Shown here piece by piece: positions 43,050-52,818 of a DNA stretch of 64,000 bases. The stretch's first letter is position 1. Each line of letters starts with the position of its first letter. The DNA is taken from NCBI RefSeq assembly GCF_017355785.1, contig NZ_JAFEWE010000009.1, forward strand, positions 173,972 to 237,971, written 5' to 3'. The notes beneath the pieces are model-generated. The model had not been told where the DNA came from and searched no databases. It saw only the letters and a list, made by a program, of their open reading frames with translations. The position numbers were made by a program, and so were the translations under genes. Source of the stretch: Desertivirga arenae. GTDB taxonomy: Bacteria > Bacteroidota > Bacteroidia > Sphingobacteriales > Sphingobacteriaceae.

Positions 43050-45107
43050 TTGGACACATTTACGAAGGAAACCATAAGTCTTCTGGCTCTGATAGCCACT
43101 CTGTTACCGCTGTTTTCATTTGCGGGTATACTGTTGGTACCTGGCAGCAGGGATCGGGGTTCTTTCTTTTCTATCCTTAATATTGCAACAAGCCTGCTCA
43201 TATCTGTTGTTATCTTCCTGAACGTTTGGAATAAACAGCCCATTCATCAACAATTTGATTGGTTTATTATTGGCGACTGGCGTTTTAAAATTGGCATCCT
43301 TATAAATAACCTCTCAGCATTAATGCTTTTGCTGATCTCGTTCATCGCTACGCTGGTCCATGTCTATTCGACCAAGTATATGGAGGGAGATCCCTATATA
43401 TTCCGTTATTGGGCTTACTTAGGCTTGTTTTGTTTTTCTATGTTTGGGTTGGTTATTACCGACAATCTTTTGCTGCTTTACATGTTCTGGGAGCTTGTAG
43501 GATTCTCTTCCTACCTTCTTATAGGTTTTTGGTTTACAAGGGAAACAGCAGTGCAGGCAAATAAAAAGGCATTCCTTATGAACCGGCTTGGTGATTTAGG
43601 TTTTCTCACGGGTATCATGATTGTGTTTTCCCAATTCCAAACCCTTGATGTTAATCTTTTATTCAGTGAGGGGGGCTTTTTCAAAAGATCCCTTGTACAG
43701 GGCGACTTGTGGTATTTTAGCTCTAACCATATGCCGGCTGTCTGGCTAACCATCGCAGGGCTCGCTTTTTTCTTTGGTGCAACCGCCAAATCCGCCCAGT
43801 TTCCATTGCATACCTGGTTGCCCGATGCGATGGAAGGCCCTACATCTGTATCCTCTCTGATCCATGCTGCAACGATGGTTGCAGCGGGTGTTTTTCTTAT
43901 TGCGAGGATCTACCCGATCTTTAATCCAACAGTTCTTATAGTAATAGCATCAATAGGTGCATTCACTGCTTTTATGGCCGCTACCATAGCTCTGACCCAG
44001 AATGACATCAAGCGGATCCTGGCCTACTCAACAATTTCACAGCTTGGCTTCATGATGTTAGCAATGGGGGTAGGGGCAGTGGCGCCTGCAATTTTCCATC
44101 TTGTAACTCACGCGTTTTTCAAATGTCTGCTTTTTCTGGCAGCAGGGGCTGTTATACATGAACTGCATCACCTGAAGGATAAGAAAGGATTGGATTTCGA
44201 TCATCAGGATATCCGTAATATGGGTGGGTTAAGGAAGTTTATGCCCATAACATTTATTACAATGTTACTGGCCTCTTTAGCTTTAATAGGACTACCCTTT
44301 ACCTCTGGCTATTTATCAAAAGACGCTATTCTCATTCAGTCTTTTGAGTGGGCCGAATCTCAGGGTTCAATAGCCAGGATAATTCCTTATACCGCATTAT
44401 TTGCATCCTGGATGACTGCCTTTTATGTAGCCAGACTTATTTTCAAAGTGTTCTTTGGAGAATTACGTCTTAATGTACTATTCGGTCAAGCGTTTTCGTT
44501 GCATGAAGCCCCTGTGGCAATGAAGTCGGTACTGGTTGTGCTTGCTATATTTTGCCTTTTTCCCCTATTCTCTTTAAATCCATTCCATGCCAGCCATGCC
44601 TGGATAATAGAAGGCCTTCCTTATTTTTCAACTACTCCAACTGTTGAATCCTATCATATATTAATTCCAGCAGTTGTTTCAATTGCAGCTATTATACTAA
44701 TTCTGATAGGGTACAAATGGTACGGTAAAAATGAAAAAGCCCCTGATTATACCAAGGCAGCAGTATTTCGATTTTCTCAGGAGCAATGGTATCTCAATCG
44801 CCTATACAAAGTTATGTTTGTTGACAGTGTACTTGGACTAGCACGCACAGCTTTCAGCTTTGATAGAACCATTGTTGACGGTATTGTTAACTTCTCCGGT
44901 AAGATTATTATAGTCCTGTCTGCCGTTTCTGAATGGCTTGACAGGAAGGTAGTAGACGGTTTGGTCAATGGTGTAGCCTCTGTCGCTAGGACAATAGGGA
45001 ATTTCGTAAGACATTTTCAAACAGGACGACTTCAGCATTATCTCCTGTTTATGATTTTAATATTACTCACTTTTTTTGTTTTAAAATATTTTAGCCAGGC
45101 CATATGA
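43050..45107 (+). CDS. nuoL: NADH-quinone oxidoreductase subunit L
   Basis: 685 residues, the long antiporter-like subunit. The helix core has LLYMFWELVGFSSYLLIG (Glu on helix 5), HTWLPDAMEGPTSVSSLIHAAT (helix 7-8 loop, Lys) and a lateral C-terminal helix that clamps the arm. There is no ATG near the start; TTG 43050, one base after the nuoK stop, gives the right N-terminus. Stop overlaps nuoM ATG by four bases. Confidence 0.95.
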   Translation: MDTFTKETISLLALIATLLPLFSFAGILLVPGSRDRGSFFSILNIATSLLISVVIFLNVWNKQPIHQQFDWFIIGDWRFKIGILINNLSALMLLLISFIATLVHVYSTKYMEGDPYIFRYWAYLGLFCFSMFGLVITDNLLLLYMFWELVGFSSYLLIGFWFTRETAVQANKKAFLMNRLGDLGFLTGIMIVFSQFQTLDVNLLFSEGGFFKRSLVQGDLWYFSSNHMPAVWLTIAGLAFFFGATAKSAQFPLHTWLPDAMEGPTSVSSLIHAATMVAAGVFLIARIYPIFNPTVLIVIASIGAFTAFMAATIALTQNDIKRILAYSTISQLGFMMLAMGVGAVAPAIFHLVTHAFFKCLLFLAAGAVIHELHHLKDKKGLDFDHQDIRNMGGLRKFMPITFITMLLASLALIGLPFTSGYLSKDAILIQSFEWAESQGSIARIIPYTALFASWMTAFYVARLIFKVFFGELRLNVLFGQAFSLHEAPVAMKSVLVVLAIFCLFPLFSLNPFHASHAWIIEGLPYFSTTPTVESYHILIPAVVSIAAIILILIGYKWYGKNEKAPDYTKAAVFRFSQEQWYLNRLYKVMFVDSVLGLARTAFSFDRTIVDGIVNFSGKIIIVLSAVSEWLDRKVVDGLVNGVASVARTIGNFVRHFQTGRLQHYLLFMILILLTFFVLKYFSQAI

Positions 45108-46702
45108 GTTTGCTTTCTCTGTTGATTTTTCTTCCGATAGTGGCAGGTATACTTATTCTGTTGCTACCCTCTGCATGGCAGCAGCGTTATAAATATGTTG
45201 CACTCGGAGCTGTTTTGCTACAGATGTTAATAAGCGCTTATATCTATATCAATTTCGATAATACGTTATCTGGAATTGCTGATCAGAGCACATTTCAACT
45301 GGTAGAAAGGATTCCCTGGATCCGCTTGAACCTGGGTGCTCTGGGAAATCTTGAAATAGATTATTTTCTCGGGATTGACGGATTGTCCATGCCTTTTCTT
45401 GTACTAACCTCCCTGGTGATGCTCGTTGCTTTACTCGCGAGCTGGGACATACAGAAGAACTTGAAGGGCTATTTTGCTTTATTCCTTCTGCTTGATTGCG
45501 CGGTAATGGGTGTCTTTTCTGCACTCGATTTCTTTCTGTTCTATATTTTCTACGAGTTAATGCTCCTGCCTCTGTACTTTCTTATCGGAATGTGGGGAGG
45601 TGTGCGAAGGGAGTATGCGGCTATCAAATTCTTCCTTTATACCTTGCTCGGTTCTGTGTTCATGTTGCTAGTGATTATTGGATTGTATTTTTCAGTTACT
45701 GATCCTGAAACAGGCGGTCACACATTTAATATGCTTCACATGATGAATCCAGCTAATTATGCTCAGGATTCTATTTTTTCAGTAATTGCAGGCCAAGAGA
45801 TATTTGGTGTTTCAGCAAGGCTTCTGGCATTTATCGTATTATTTGTAGCTTTTGCCATCAAAGTTCCTATTGTGCCTCTGCATACCTGGCTTCCTGATGC
45901 CCACGTAGAAGCACCGACCCCTGTCTCCATAATCCTTGCTGGTGTATTACTTAAAATAGGAGGGTATGGAATATTAAGGGTGTGTTTAAGTATTTTTCCT
46001 GATGCTGCTATTCAGTCAGCATGGTGGCTCGGGTTGATTGGAGTAGCGTCCATCCTTTACGGAGCCTTAAATGCTCTTGCCCAGAGAGACCTTAAACGCC
46101 TTATAGCTTACTCTTCTATTTCTCATATGGGCTTTGTTCTACTAGGTATTGCTTCTGCAACATCAGAGGGAATAAGTGGGGCGATGATGCAAATGATCAG
46201 TCACGGTTTTCTATCCTCAATGCTATTCTTCCTTGTAGGGGTTATATATGAAAGGGTACATAACCGTGAAATACCAAATTTCCGGGGTTTGGCTCTAATT
46301 ATGCCCAGGTACACAGTATTTGTAATGATCGCTTTTTTTGCCTCTTTAGGATTACCTGGTTTTTCTGCTTTTATTGCAGAGGCCTTTAGCCTGATAGGTG
46401 CTTTTAACTCTCAAAGTATAAACGGACTGCTACCGAGATGGATGGCCGTGGCGGGCTCCGTAGGAATTCTTTTAGGAGCGTCCTATCTGCTATGGACTCT
46501 TCAAAGAATGTTCTTTGGGGAAACCCGGCTATGGGGAGGTGATGAATGGAAAGCTAAGCTTACTGATGTAAATGGCAGGGAAGTTTTTGCCTTAACATCT
46601 CTTGCTCTCATGTCTCTTGCTCTGGGTATTTTACCCTCACTCGCTTTTGATAAAATGAATGCTTCTGTATTGGAGCTTATTCAGTTAATGAACATACGAT
46701 AA
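45104..46702 (+). CDS. nuoM: NADH-quinone oxidoreductase subunit M
   Basis: 532 residues, Mrp-antiporter-like. LFYIFYELMLLPLYFLIG (helix 5 Glu), HTWLPDAHVEAPTPVSIILAG and DLKRLIAYSSISHMGF are diagnostic. Proton-pumping membrane subunit. Overlaps nuoL by four bases; its stop is directly followed by the nuoN ATG. Confidence 0.95.
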   Translation: MSLLSLLIFLPIVAGILILLLPSAWQQRYKYVALGAVLLQMLISAYIYINFDNTLSGIADQSTFQLVERIPWIRLNLGALGNLEIDYFLGIDGLSMPFLVLTSLVMLVALLASWDIQKNLKGYFALFLLLDCAVMGVFSALDFFLFYIFYELMLLPLYFLIGMWGGVRREYAAIKFFLYTLLGSVFMLLVIIGLYFSVTDPETGGHTFNMLHMMNPANYAQDSIFSVIAGQEIFGVSARLLAFIVLFVAFAIKVPIVPLHTWLPDAHVEAPTPVSIILAGVLLKIGGYGILRVCLSIFPDAAIQSAWWLGLIGVASILYGALNALAQRDLKRLIAYSSISHMGFVLLGIASATSEGISGAMMQMISHGFLSSMLFFLVGVIYERVHNREIPNFRGLALIMPRYTVFVMIAFFASLGLPGFSAFIAEAFSLIGAFNSQSINGLLPRWMAVAGSVGILLGASYLLWTLQRMFFGETRLWGGDEWKAKLTDVNGREVFALTSLALMSLALGILPSLAFDKMNASVLELIQLMNIR

Positions 46703-48199
46703 ATGAACGAATACCTGCCATACCTTTCCGAATTACTATCTGAAGCGTTATCAGGTATCTCTTTTATATTGCCTGAGATCGCTCTTGTGCTTACATTCCT
46801 GTTGGTAATAGTTGTAGATCTTTTTATTCCTGGAAAGAACTCTGTGAATACCTCCGCGATAGCTCTAACAGGTATTATTATTTCAGCTTACCTAAACTAT
46901 CAGCAGTCTTTATCTATCGAAAAGGGTCTATCCCTTTTTTCCGGAAGCATTGTGCTGGATAGAGTAGCAATAGGATTTAAGCTTATTTTTGCTTTTGTTA
47001 CTGTACTATTCGTTGTATTCATAAAGGGTAATACAGCGCTTAAGAGACATAATAAGGGACTGGGCGATCTATACATGCTTCTTCCTGCTGTGCTTTTAGG
47101 CCTTAATTTAATGGCAATGGCCAGTAATCTTTTAATGGTTTACATTTCCATCGAGATGGTTTCTATTGCATCTTACCTCATGGTAGGATATGTATCGGGA
47201 GAAGGCAAGCAGACTGAAGCTTCCATGAAATATGCTTTGTTTGGTTCCGCATGTTCAGCTATTATGCTTTATGGGATGTCCCTCCTTTATGGTTTTACAG
47301 GAACAATCAGTTTGTCTGATGGAAATATAATAGCTCAGTTGAGTCATATTGCTGAACCCGCTATAGCTTTAGCTATATTACTCACTTTGGTTGGCATCGG
47401 CTTTAAGCTCTCTTTCGTTCCTTTGCATTTCTGGAGTCCAGACGTTTATCAAGGCGCTCCAACACCGGTAACAGCCTTTCTTTCTACTGCACCGAAAATT
47501 GCAGGTTTTGCTATCCTTATAAGATTTCTGATTCCCTTTTACGGATATGGTGCAGCAACGGGAATTCAGGTTTTTGACTTCGAGACTACCATTACCGTCA
47601 TTGCCATTGCCACTATGATCCTTGGTAACTTCGCTGCTATCTGGCAAAATAATATAAAACGTATGCTTGCTTATTCTTCTATAGCACATACTGGTTTTGC
47701 TTTGATGGCCATCGTTGCTATTTATCAAAATGGAATACGATCGCTTCTCTTTTATTTTACAGTGTATGCCATCATGAATATGGCAGCTTTCATGATTGCA
47801 GATCAGGTAGAGCAACGGACTGGGGAAGATGATGTAAGGAAGTATAAAGGGCTTGGGAAATTCATGAAGGTAGAGATACTTTGTTTTGTAGTGATATTGG
47901 TTTCATTAACAGGTCTGCCTCCCACCGGAGGATTTATAGCAAAGCTTTTCATTTTCACTTCGGCTTTTGAAAAATATCAGGCATCTGGGTCCGTCTGGGT
48001 CCTTTCATTATTAGTTACAGGTGCCATTACAACCGTAGTTTCTCTTTTCTATTACTTCAAAATTCCGTTAAACGCTTATTTGAGAGAACCAGATAGAGAA
48101 TACCCGGTATCATCCGGTCTGAATTTCATCTCATACGTTATTCTGGCACTTACAATTCTGATTATTGTACTGGGATTATTCCCCTCAATACTTGCATAA
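46703..48199 (+). CDS. nuoN: NADH-quinone oxidoreductase subunit N
   Basis: 498 residues. MVYISIEMVSIASYLMVG (Glu), HFWSPDVYQGAPTPVTAFLS and NIKRMLAYSSIAHTGF are the NuoN signatures. Third antiporter-like subunit. No spacer from nuoM. Last gene of the run; the next gene has its own TAATTTTG box 18 nt before its ATG. Confidence 0.95.
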   Translation: MNEYLPYLSELLSEALSGISFILPEIALVLTFLLVIVVDLFIPGKNSVNTSAIALTGIIISAYLNYQQSLSIEKGLSLFSGSIVLDRVAIGFKLIFAFVTVLFVVFIKGNTALKRHNKGLGDLYMLLPAVLLGLNLMAMASNLLMVYISIEMVSIASYLMVGYVSGEGKQTEASMKYALFGSACSAIMLYGMSLLYGFTGTISLSDGNIIAQLSHIAEPAIALAILLTLVGIGFKLSFVPLHFWSPDVYQGAPTPVTAFLSTAPKIAGFAILIRFLIPFYGYGAATGIQVFDFETTITVIAIATMILGNFAAIWQNNIKRMLAYSSIAHTGFALMAIVAIYQNGIRSLLFYFTVYAIMNMAAFMIADQVEQRTGEDDVRKYKGLGKFMKVEILCFVVILVSLTGLPPTGGFIAKLFIFTSAFEKYQASGSVWVLSLLVTGAITTVVSLFYYFKIPLNAYLREPDREYPVSSGLNFISYVILALTILIIVLGLFPSILA

Positions 48200-48248
48200 G
48201 GATGATTTTTTCCTTTCATTGTTATAACACTTTATTCGTTTTAAACTG

Positions 48249-48256
48249 TAATTTTG
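48249..48256 (+). promoter_or_regulatory. TAnnTTTG-type -7 box of the PurF paralogue
   Basis: TAATTTTG ends 17 nt before the ATG at 48274. No clear -33 element at 17-20 nt was found. Confidence 0.3.
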
Positions 48257-48273
48257 CATACTCATAAGTAGTC

Positions 48274-50169
48274 ATGAGTGAATCGATAAAACATGAGTGC
48301 GGCATCGCCCTCATCCGTCTCTTAAAACCCCTTTCTTATTATCAGGAAAAATACGGAACGTCGCTTTATGGTTTGAATAAACTGTATTTGCTGATGGAAA
48401 AACAGCACAACCGTGGTCAGGACGGTGCTGGTATTGCTACCATCAAATTCGATGTTGCACCAGGTAACAGATATATCAGCAGGCATCGTGCGATGGGTTC
48501 TTCAGCCGTATCCGAGATCTTCGAGTACGTTCAGAAAAAGTTTGCAGATATTCCTGCCGATCTGCTACAAGACGCTGAATGGTTAAAAGAGAATATCAGC
48601 TTTACCGGTGAAGTGTTAATGGGACACTTACGGTATGGAACTCATGGAAAGAACAGTATTGAAAACTGTCATCCTTTTCTCCGCCAGAATAACTGGATGA
48701 GCCGTAACCTCGTAATTGCAGGGAATTTCAACATGACAAATGTGGACGAGCTTCTTGAGCAGTTATACGAGCTTGGTCAGCATCCGAAAGAGAAAGCTGA
48801 TACCGTAACCGTGCTCGAAAAGATCGGTCACTTTCTTGATGATGAAAATCAAAAGCTTTTTGATGAGTTTAAGAAGCAAGGTTATAGTAACATGGAGATA
48901 AGTCACCTTATTGCTGATAACCTTGATGTTGCAAAGATCTTACGTCGTTCTGCTAAAACCTGGGATGGCGGATATACCATCGAAGGAATTTTTGGTCATG
49001 GTGATGCTTTCGTAATGCGTGACCCTGCAGGTATTCGTCCTGCTTACTATTATATAGACGATGAAGTGGTTGTGGTAACTTCAGAACGTCCGGCTATTCA
49101 GACTGCCTTCAACGTTCCTTTTGATTCTGTGAAGGAAATCAAACCGGGACATGCTTTAATCATTAAGAAAAGTGGAGCAATCACTGAAGAACAGTTCAGA
49201 GAGCCGCTGGTTCAAAAGTCATGTTCATTCGAAAGGATATACTTTTCCCGCGGAAGCGATGCTGCGATCTATCGTGAGCGGAAGCAACTAGGGCGTCTAC
49301 TTTGTCCTCAGATTCTGAAGTCAGTTAATAACGATTTGAAAAATACCGTCTTTTCTTTCATTCCAAATACTGCCGAAGTAGCATTTTATGGAATGGTTGA
49401 AGGGCTGCACAAGTATATTAAGCAACTTCAGAAAGATACGCTGCTTAAGAGAGCAGACAAAATCTCAGACGAAGAATTGGAAGAGATGCTGAATCTTGCT
49501 CCAAGGGTTGAAAAGATTGCTATTAAGGACGCTAAATTACGTACTTTTATTACTCAGGATGCCGATCGCCAGGACATGGTTTCGCATGTTTATGATACAA
49601 CCTATGGGCTTGTAAAGGCCGGCACTGATAATCTCGTTGTCATTGATGATTCAATCGTTCGGGGTACTACCTTAAAACAAAGTATCCTTAAGATCCTTGA
49701 CAGACTTGGTCCTAAGAAGGTAATTATTGTCTCTTCAGCTCCCCAAATTCGTTATCCGGATTGTTATGGTATAGATATGTCCAGAATGGGTGAGTTCGTT
49801 GCTTTTGAAGCAGCTATTAAGCTTCTTAAAGAAACTGGCAGAGAGCACATCATCTGGGAGACCTATGAGAAGTGTAAAGCTTCGCTCGACATGGATAGAA
49901 ACGATGTTGAGAACTATATCAAAGCCATCTATGCTCCATTTACCGATGAAGAAATATCGGCTAAGATCACACAGATCATATCTCCTAAAGGAATAAAAGC
50001 AGAAGTACAGGTGATTTATCAGACTCTTGATAATCTTCATACCGCTTGTCCCTCACACCTTGGAGACTGGTATTTCTCAGGTGATTATCCGACACCAGGA
50101 GGAAACCGGGTAGTGAACCGTGCTTTTATGAACTGGGTAGAGGGTAAAAATCAGAGAGCCTACGTGTAG
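48274..50169 (+). CDS. Amidophosphoribosyltransferase-like protein (PurF paralogue, 631 aa)
   Basis: 631 residues, about 130 longer than classical PurF. The Ntn-type glutaminase end starts after a short pro-peptide with Cys9 in HECGIALI, then MGHLRYGTHG, GNFNMTN, DPAGIRPAYYY; the phosphoribosyltransferase PRPP loop VVIDDSIVRGTTL is present. Extra segments lie in the middle of the glutaminase part (about 145-200) and before the PRPP loop. It may make phosphoribosylamine for purine synthesis or be a second amidotransferase. It is a frequent second copy in Bacteroidota; whether a canonical purF exists elsewhere is not visible. Confidence 0.8.
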   Translation: MSESIKHECGIALIRLLKPLSYYQEKYGTSLYGLNKLYLLMEKQHNRGQDGAGIATIKFDVAPGNRYISRHRAMGSSAVSEIFEYVQKKFADIPADLLQDAEWLKENISFTGEVLMGHLRYGTHGKNSIENCHPFLRQNNWMSRNLVIAGNFNMTNVDELLEQLYELGQHPKEKADTVTVLEKIGHFLDDENQKLFDEFKKQGYSNMEISHLIADNLDVAKILRRSAKTWDGGYTIEGIFGHGDAFVMRDPAGIRPAYYYIDDEVVVVTSERPAIQTAFNVPFDSVKEIKPGHALIIKKSGAITEEQFREPLVQKSCSFERIYFSRGSDAAIYRERKQLGRLLCPQILKSVNNDLKNTVFSFIPNTAEVAFYGMVEGLHKYIKQLQKDTLLKRADKISDEELEEMLNLAPRVEKIAIKDAKLRTFITQDADRQDMVSHVYDTTYGLVKAGTDNLVVIDDSIVRGTTLKQSILKILDRLGPKKVIIVSSAPQIRYPDCYGIDMSRMGEFVAFEAAIKLLKETGREHIIWETYEKCKASLDMDRNDVENYIKAIYAPFTDEEISAKITQIISPKGIKAEVQVIYQTLDNLHTACPSHLGDWYFSGDYPTPGGNRVVNRAFMNWVEGKNQRAYV

Positions 50170-50177
50170 GGAATATC

Positions 50178-50199
50178 AGAATGAATGAATGATAGAAGG
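50178..50199 (+). repeat. Copy of the AGAATGA/GATAGAATG repeat family
   Basis: AGAATGAATGAATGATAGAAGG lies 8 bp after the PurF paralogue stop and matches the elements at 31808 and 40435. TAGAAGGA (50193-50200) can pair with TCCTTCTA (50214-50221), which overlaps the stop of the convergent LysE gene. Confidence 0.5.
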
Positions 50200-50218
50200 A
50201 GGGAATGATTCTTTCCTT

Positions 50219-50833
50219 CTACATCACAAGGCTCCAGATCAATTTCAGTGCAAATATTAAGATAAGGCAACCAGCAACCTTGTTAAGCATAATGATCGTC
50301 TTTTCCTTAATTCTATATCGAAACTTATTGGCATAGTATGCTTTCAACGTATCCATGCTGAATTGTGTGAGGAGGATACAACCAAAGAAAGGGATGATCT
50401 CGTTGGAATCCAGCTTCCCCTTAACCGAGATCAGGCTGCTCGTAACACTTACCCAATACAATAAAAGGGAAGGATTGAATATACACATCAAAAAACCCTT
50501 AAAGAAGTAACCAGTATTACGTTTGGTAGAAGTTGTATTATGGTAATTGATCTTTACTTTTTTAAACAAATAGTAACAACCAATTCCGATAAGAACAACA
50601 CTTCCCGTTACCCCTATTGCCACGCGGTATTGATTTTCAAACTTGATAAATGACGACCCGTAAATAGCGAGCGCAACATATATAAAGTCGCTTAAAACTA
50701 CCCCTGCTGCAAGCCACATGCCCGCGTGAAAACCCTTTTCTATGCTCGTTTTTAACAGTGCAAAGAAAACCGGTCCCGTTGCAAAAGACAGCACTATTCC
50801 AAGTCCAATACCAGATAAAATCGATTCAAGCAT
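50219..50833 (-). CDS. LysE/RhtB-family exporter
   Basis: 204 residues with five or six hydrophobic helices. The start LSGIGLGIVLSFATGPVFFALLKTSIEKGF and the MCIFNPSLLLYW block (the family's NP motif) are typical of LysE/RhtB amino acid exporters. Substrate unknown. Convergent with the PurF paralogue. Confidence 0.85.
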   Translation of the reverse strand: MLESILSGIGLGIVLSFATGPVFFALLKTSIEKGFHAGMWLAAGVVLSDFIYVALAIYGSSFIKFENQYRVAIGVTGSVVLIGIGCYYLFKKVKINYHNTTSTKRNTGYFFKGFLMCIFNPSLLLYWVSVTSSLISVKGKLDSNEIIPFFGCILLTQFSMDTLKAYYANKFRYRIKEKTIIMLNKVAGCLILIFALKLIWSLVM

Positions 50834-51030
50834 ATATAACTGGCCCGTTGCAAATCTGCGAATATCTGATTTTTAACGTAATTATCAATACTCAGATAAA
50901 GATAGACTAAAATGAACGCGTCACATAGCCCGAAAAGCCTATCCTATTCAACCTGCAGCCTTTCCTTTTGTTGTTGGTTTTTACTTCATTATAATTATAT
51001 TGCTTGTTAAATATAAAACAGACTAATTAT

Positions 51031-52326
51031 ATGCAGAATAGAGAGGCACAAACAGGCACTGGTTCAAATCCTATCATCATCATAGGTGCTTTATTTTTTA
51101 TCTTTGGATTTGTGACCTGGTTGAACGGAACCTTAATTCCGTACCTTAAAATAGCCTGTGAGCTAAAATCTGATACAGAGTCTTATCTGGTTGCCACTGC
51201 TTTTTTTATAGCATATACAGTTATGGCCCTGCCTTCGTCTTACGTCCTGAGTAAAACCGGATACAAGAAGGGCATGGCACTAGGACTGGTAATTATGGCT
51301 GTGGGTGCAATTCTTTTTGTTCCGGCAGCAAATGCCAGAAGCTTTGATATGTTTTTAGTTGGTTTGTTTATCATCGGAACGGGTCTGGCATTGCTACAAA
51401 CAGCTTCTAATCCCTATGCCGCAATACTGGGACCACCAGAAAGCGCGGCAAGGCGTATCAGCATCATGGGGATCTGTAATAAAGTTGCAGGTATCATTGC
51501 TGGTTTGGTTTTCGGATATATTGCTCTTAGTGATTCAGACGGAATAGAAAAACGGCTTGCAGAAATGAATGATGTGGCACGGGCAACCGCGCTGGATGAG
51601 TTAGCTTCGAGAGTTATTGTACCCTACATGATCATGACTGCAGTCTTGTTATTTCTGGCATTCGCAATTCTGAGATCATCGTTGCCAGATATAAAAGACG
51701 AAGATGATGCAAAGGCTTCGGCAGAGGTTCGGCAGAAGAACAGTATTTTCAACTTCCCTCATTTATGGCTGGGTGTACTTGCGTTGTTTCTTTACGTTGG
51801 CGTAGAGGTTATGGCGGGTGACACAATTATTAGTTATGGTAAAGCAATTGGAATTCCATTGTCGATTTCTCGTTTTTTTACCCAGGGAACACTAGCTTTT
51901 ATGCTGCTTGGTTATGTAATAGGCATTGCAACAATGCCGAAATATTTATCTCAGCAAAAAGCACTTCAGTTATGCTCTATAAGCGGGGTGATCTTTAGCA
52001 TTGCAACCATTTATACTACTGGTTACGTTTCTGTCTTTTTCCTCGCTTTGCTTGGATTATCTAATTCTTTAATGTGGCCCGCAATTTTTCCACTGGCTAT
52101 AAATGGTCTTGGACGTTTTACGAAAACAGGTTCAGCTCTTTTAATAATGGCTATTGCCGGGGGGGCTATCTTACCTCTTTTTTATGGAAAGTTCTCAGAA
52201 TACTTAACTACTCATTTCGGTTCGGCAGTCGCGGTTTCGAAAGCCTATTGGATAATGGTGCCTTGTTATTTATATATCTTGTATTACGCCATCTCAGGGC
52301 ATAAGGTAGGCTTAAATAGAAATTAA
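51031..52326 (+). CDS. MFS sugar:H+ symporter (FucP/GluP-like)
   Basis: 431 residues from ATG 51031 (an upstream TTG 51004 is less likely). Twelve helices; FVTWLNGTLIPYLKIACEL and YVLSKTGYKKGMALGL are the FucP-family start and the loop after helix 2. LLQTASNPYAAILGPPESAARR is typical of the sugar group. It imports a hexose or deoxyhexose with protons. No sugar gene adjoins; a G7 run (52159-52165) lies in the coding sequence. Confidence 0.9.
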   Translation: MQNREAQTGTGSNPIIIIGALFFIFGFVTWLNGTLIPYLKIACELKSDTESYLVATAFFIAYTVMALPSSYVLSKTGYKKGMALGLVIMAVGAILFVPAANARSFDMFLVGLFIIGTGLALLQTASNPYAAILGPPESAARRISIMGICNKVAGIIAGLVFGYIALSDSDGIEKRLAEMNDVARATALDELASRVIVPYMIMTAVLLFLAFAILRSSLPDIKDEDDAKASAEVRQKNSIFNFPHLWLGVLALFLYVGVEVMAGDTIISYGKAIGIPLSISRFFTQGTLAFMLLGYVIGIATMPKYLSQQKALQLCSISGVIFSIATIYTTGYVSVFFLALLGLSNSLMWPAIFPLAINGLGRFTKTGSALLIMAIAGGAILPLFYGKFSEYLTTHFGSAVAVSKAYWIMVPCYLYILYYAISGHKVGLNRN

Positions 52327-52334
52327 TACTTTTG
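52327..52334 (+). promoter_or_regulatory. TAnnTTTG-type -7 box of the deaminase gene
   Basis: TACTTTTG begins directly after the MFS stop and ends 16 nt before the GTG at 52351. Confidence 0.3.
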
Positions 52335-52350
52335 GAGAAAAGATCACAGA

Positions 52351-52818
52351 GTGAAGAATAAGCCCTCCTTTAGTTCCATATTTATGAACTTAGCTTCTGA
52401 CCTCGCTTTACGCTCGCATTGCGTAAAGGCACAGGTAGGAGCAGTACTTACAAAAGATACCCGCATTATCTCTATTGGATATAATGGCCCCCCTGCTGGA
52501 ACCCATAATTGTGACGAGGAGTGGCCGGATACCGGATGCCCGCGTGACGCTCGTGGTAGCTGTTCTCTTGCTTTACATGCCGAAGAAAATGCCATCCTCT
52601 ATGCCAGCAAGAACGGCGCAGATCTGGAAGGCTGCACACTCTATGTTACCCTTTCACCATGCTTGCCTTGTGCACGACTCATATTTTCATCTGGCATCAG
52701 AAAGGTTATCTATAAAAACTCTTATGCAGAATATAAAGGGCTTCCTTCTGACGAAGGAGTTGATTTCTTAAATAAGTTTGGAGTGGAGACTCTAAAGTCC
52801 GATACAGCAAGTCCCTAA
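52351..52818 (+). CDS. Zinc-dependent dCMP/CMP deaminase family protein
   Basis: 155 residues with GTG start. Zinc-site HAE (76-78) and PCxxC (103-107, TLSPCLPCARL) define the cytidine/deoxycytidylate deaminase fold. GYNGPPAGTHNCDEEWPDTGCPR resembles dCMP deaminase substrate loops. It would deaminate dCMP to dUMP for thymidylate supply. Its stop overlaps the convergent SDR stop by four bases. Confidence 0.88.
   Translation: MKNKPSFSSIFMNLASDLALRSHCVKAQVGAVLTKDTRIISIGYNGPPAGTHNCDEEWPDTGCPRDARGSCSLALHAEENAILYASKNGADLEGCTLYVTLSPCLPCARLIFSSGIRKVIYKNSYAEYKGLPSDEGVDFLNKFGVETLKSDTASP

Noticed and set aside
50863..50898. TATCTGA/TCAGATA inverted repeat between LysE and MFS genes
   Set aside because: Only 7 bp with a long AT-rich loop and no neighbour context; likely chance.
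50912..51010. 32-residue ORF with Cys-rich end before the MFS gene
   Set aside because: No promoter or start signal, composition looks random, and it overlaps the MFS leader.
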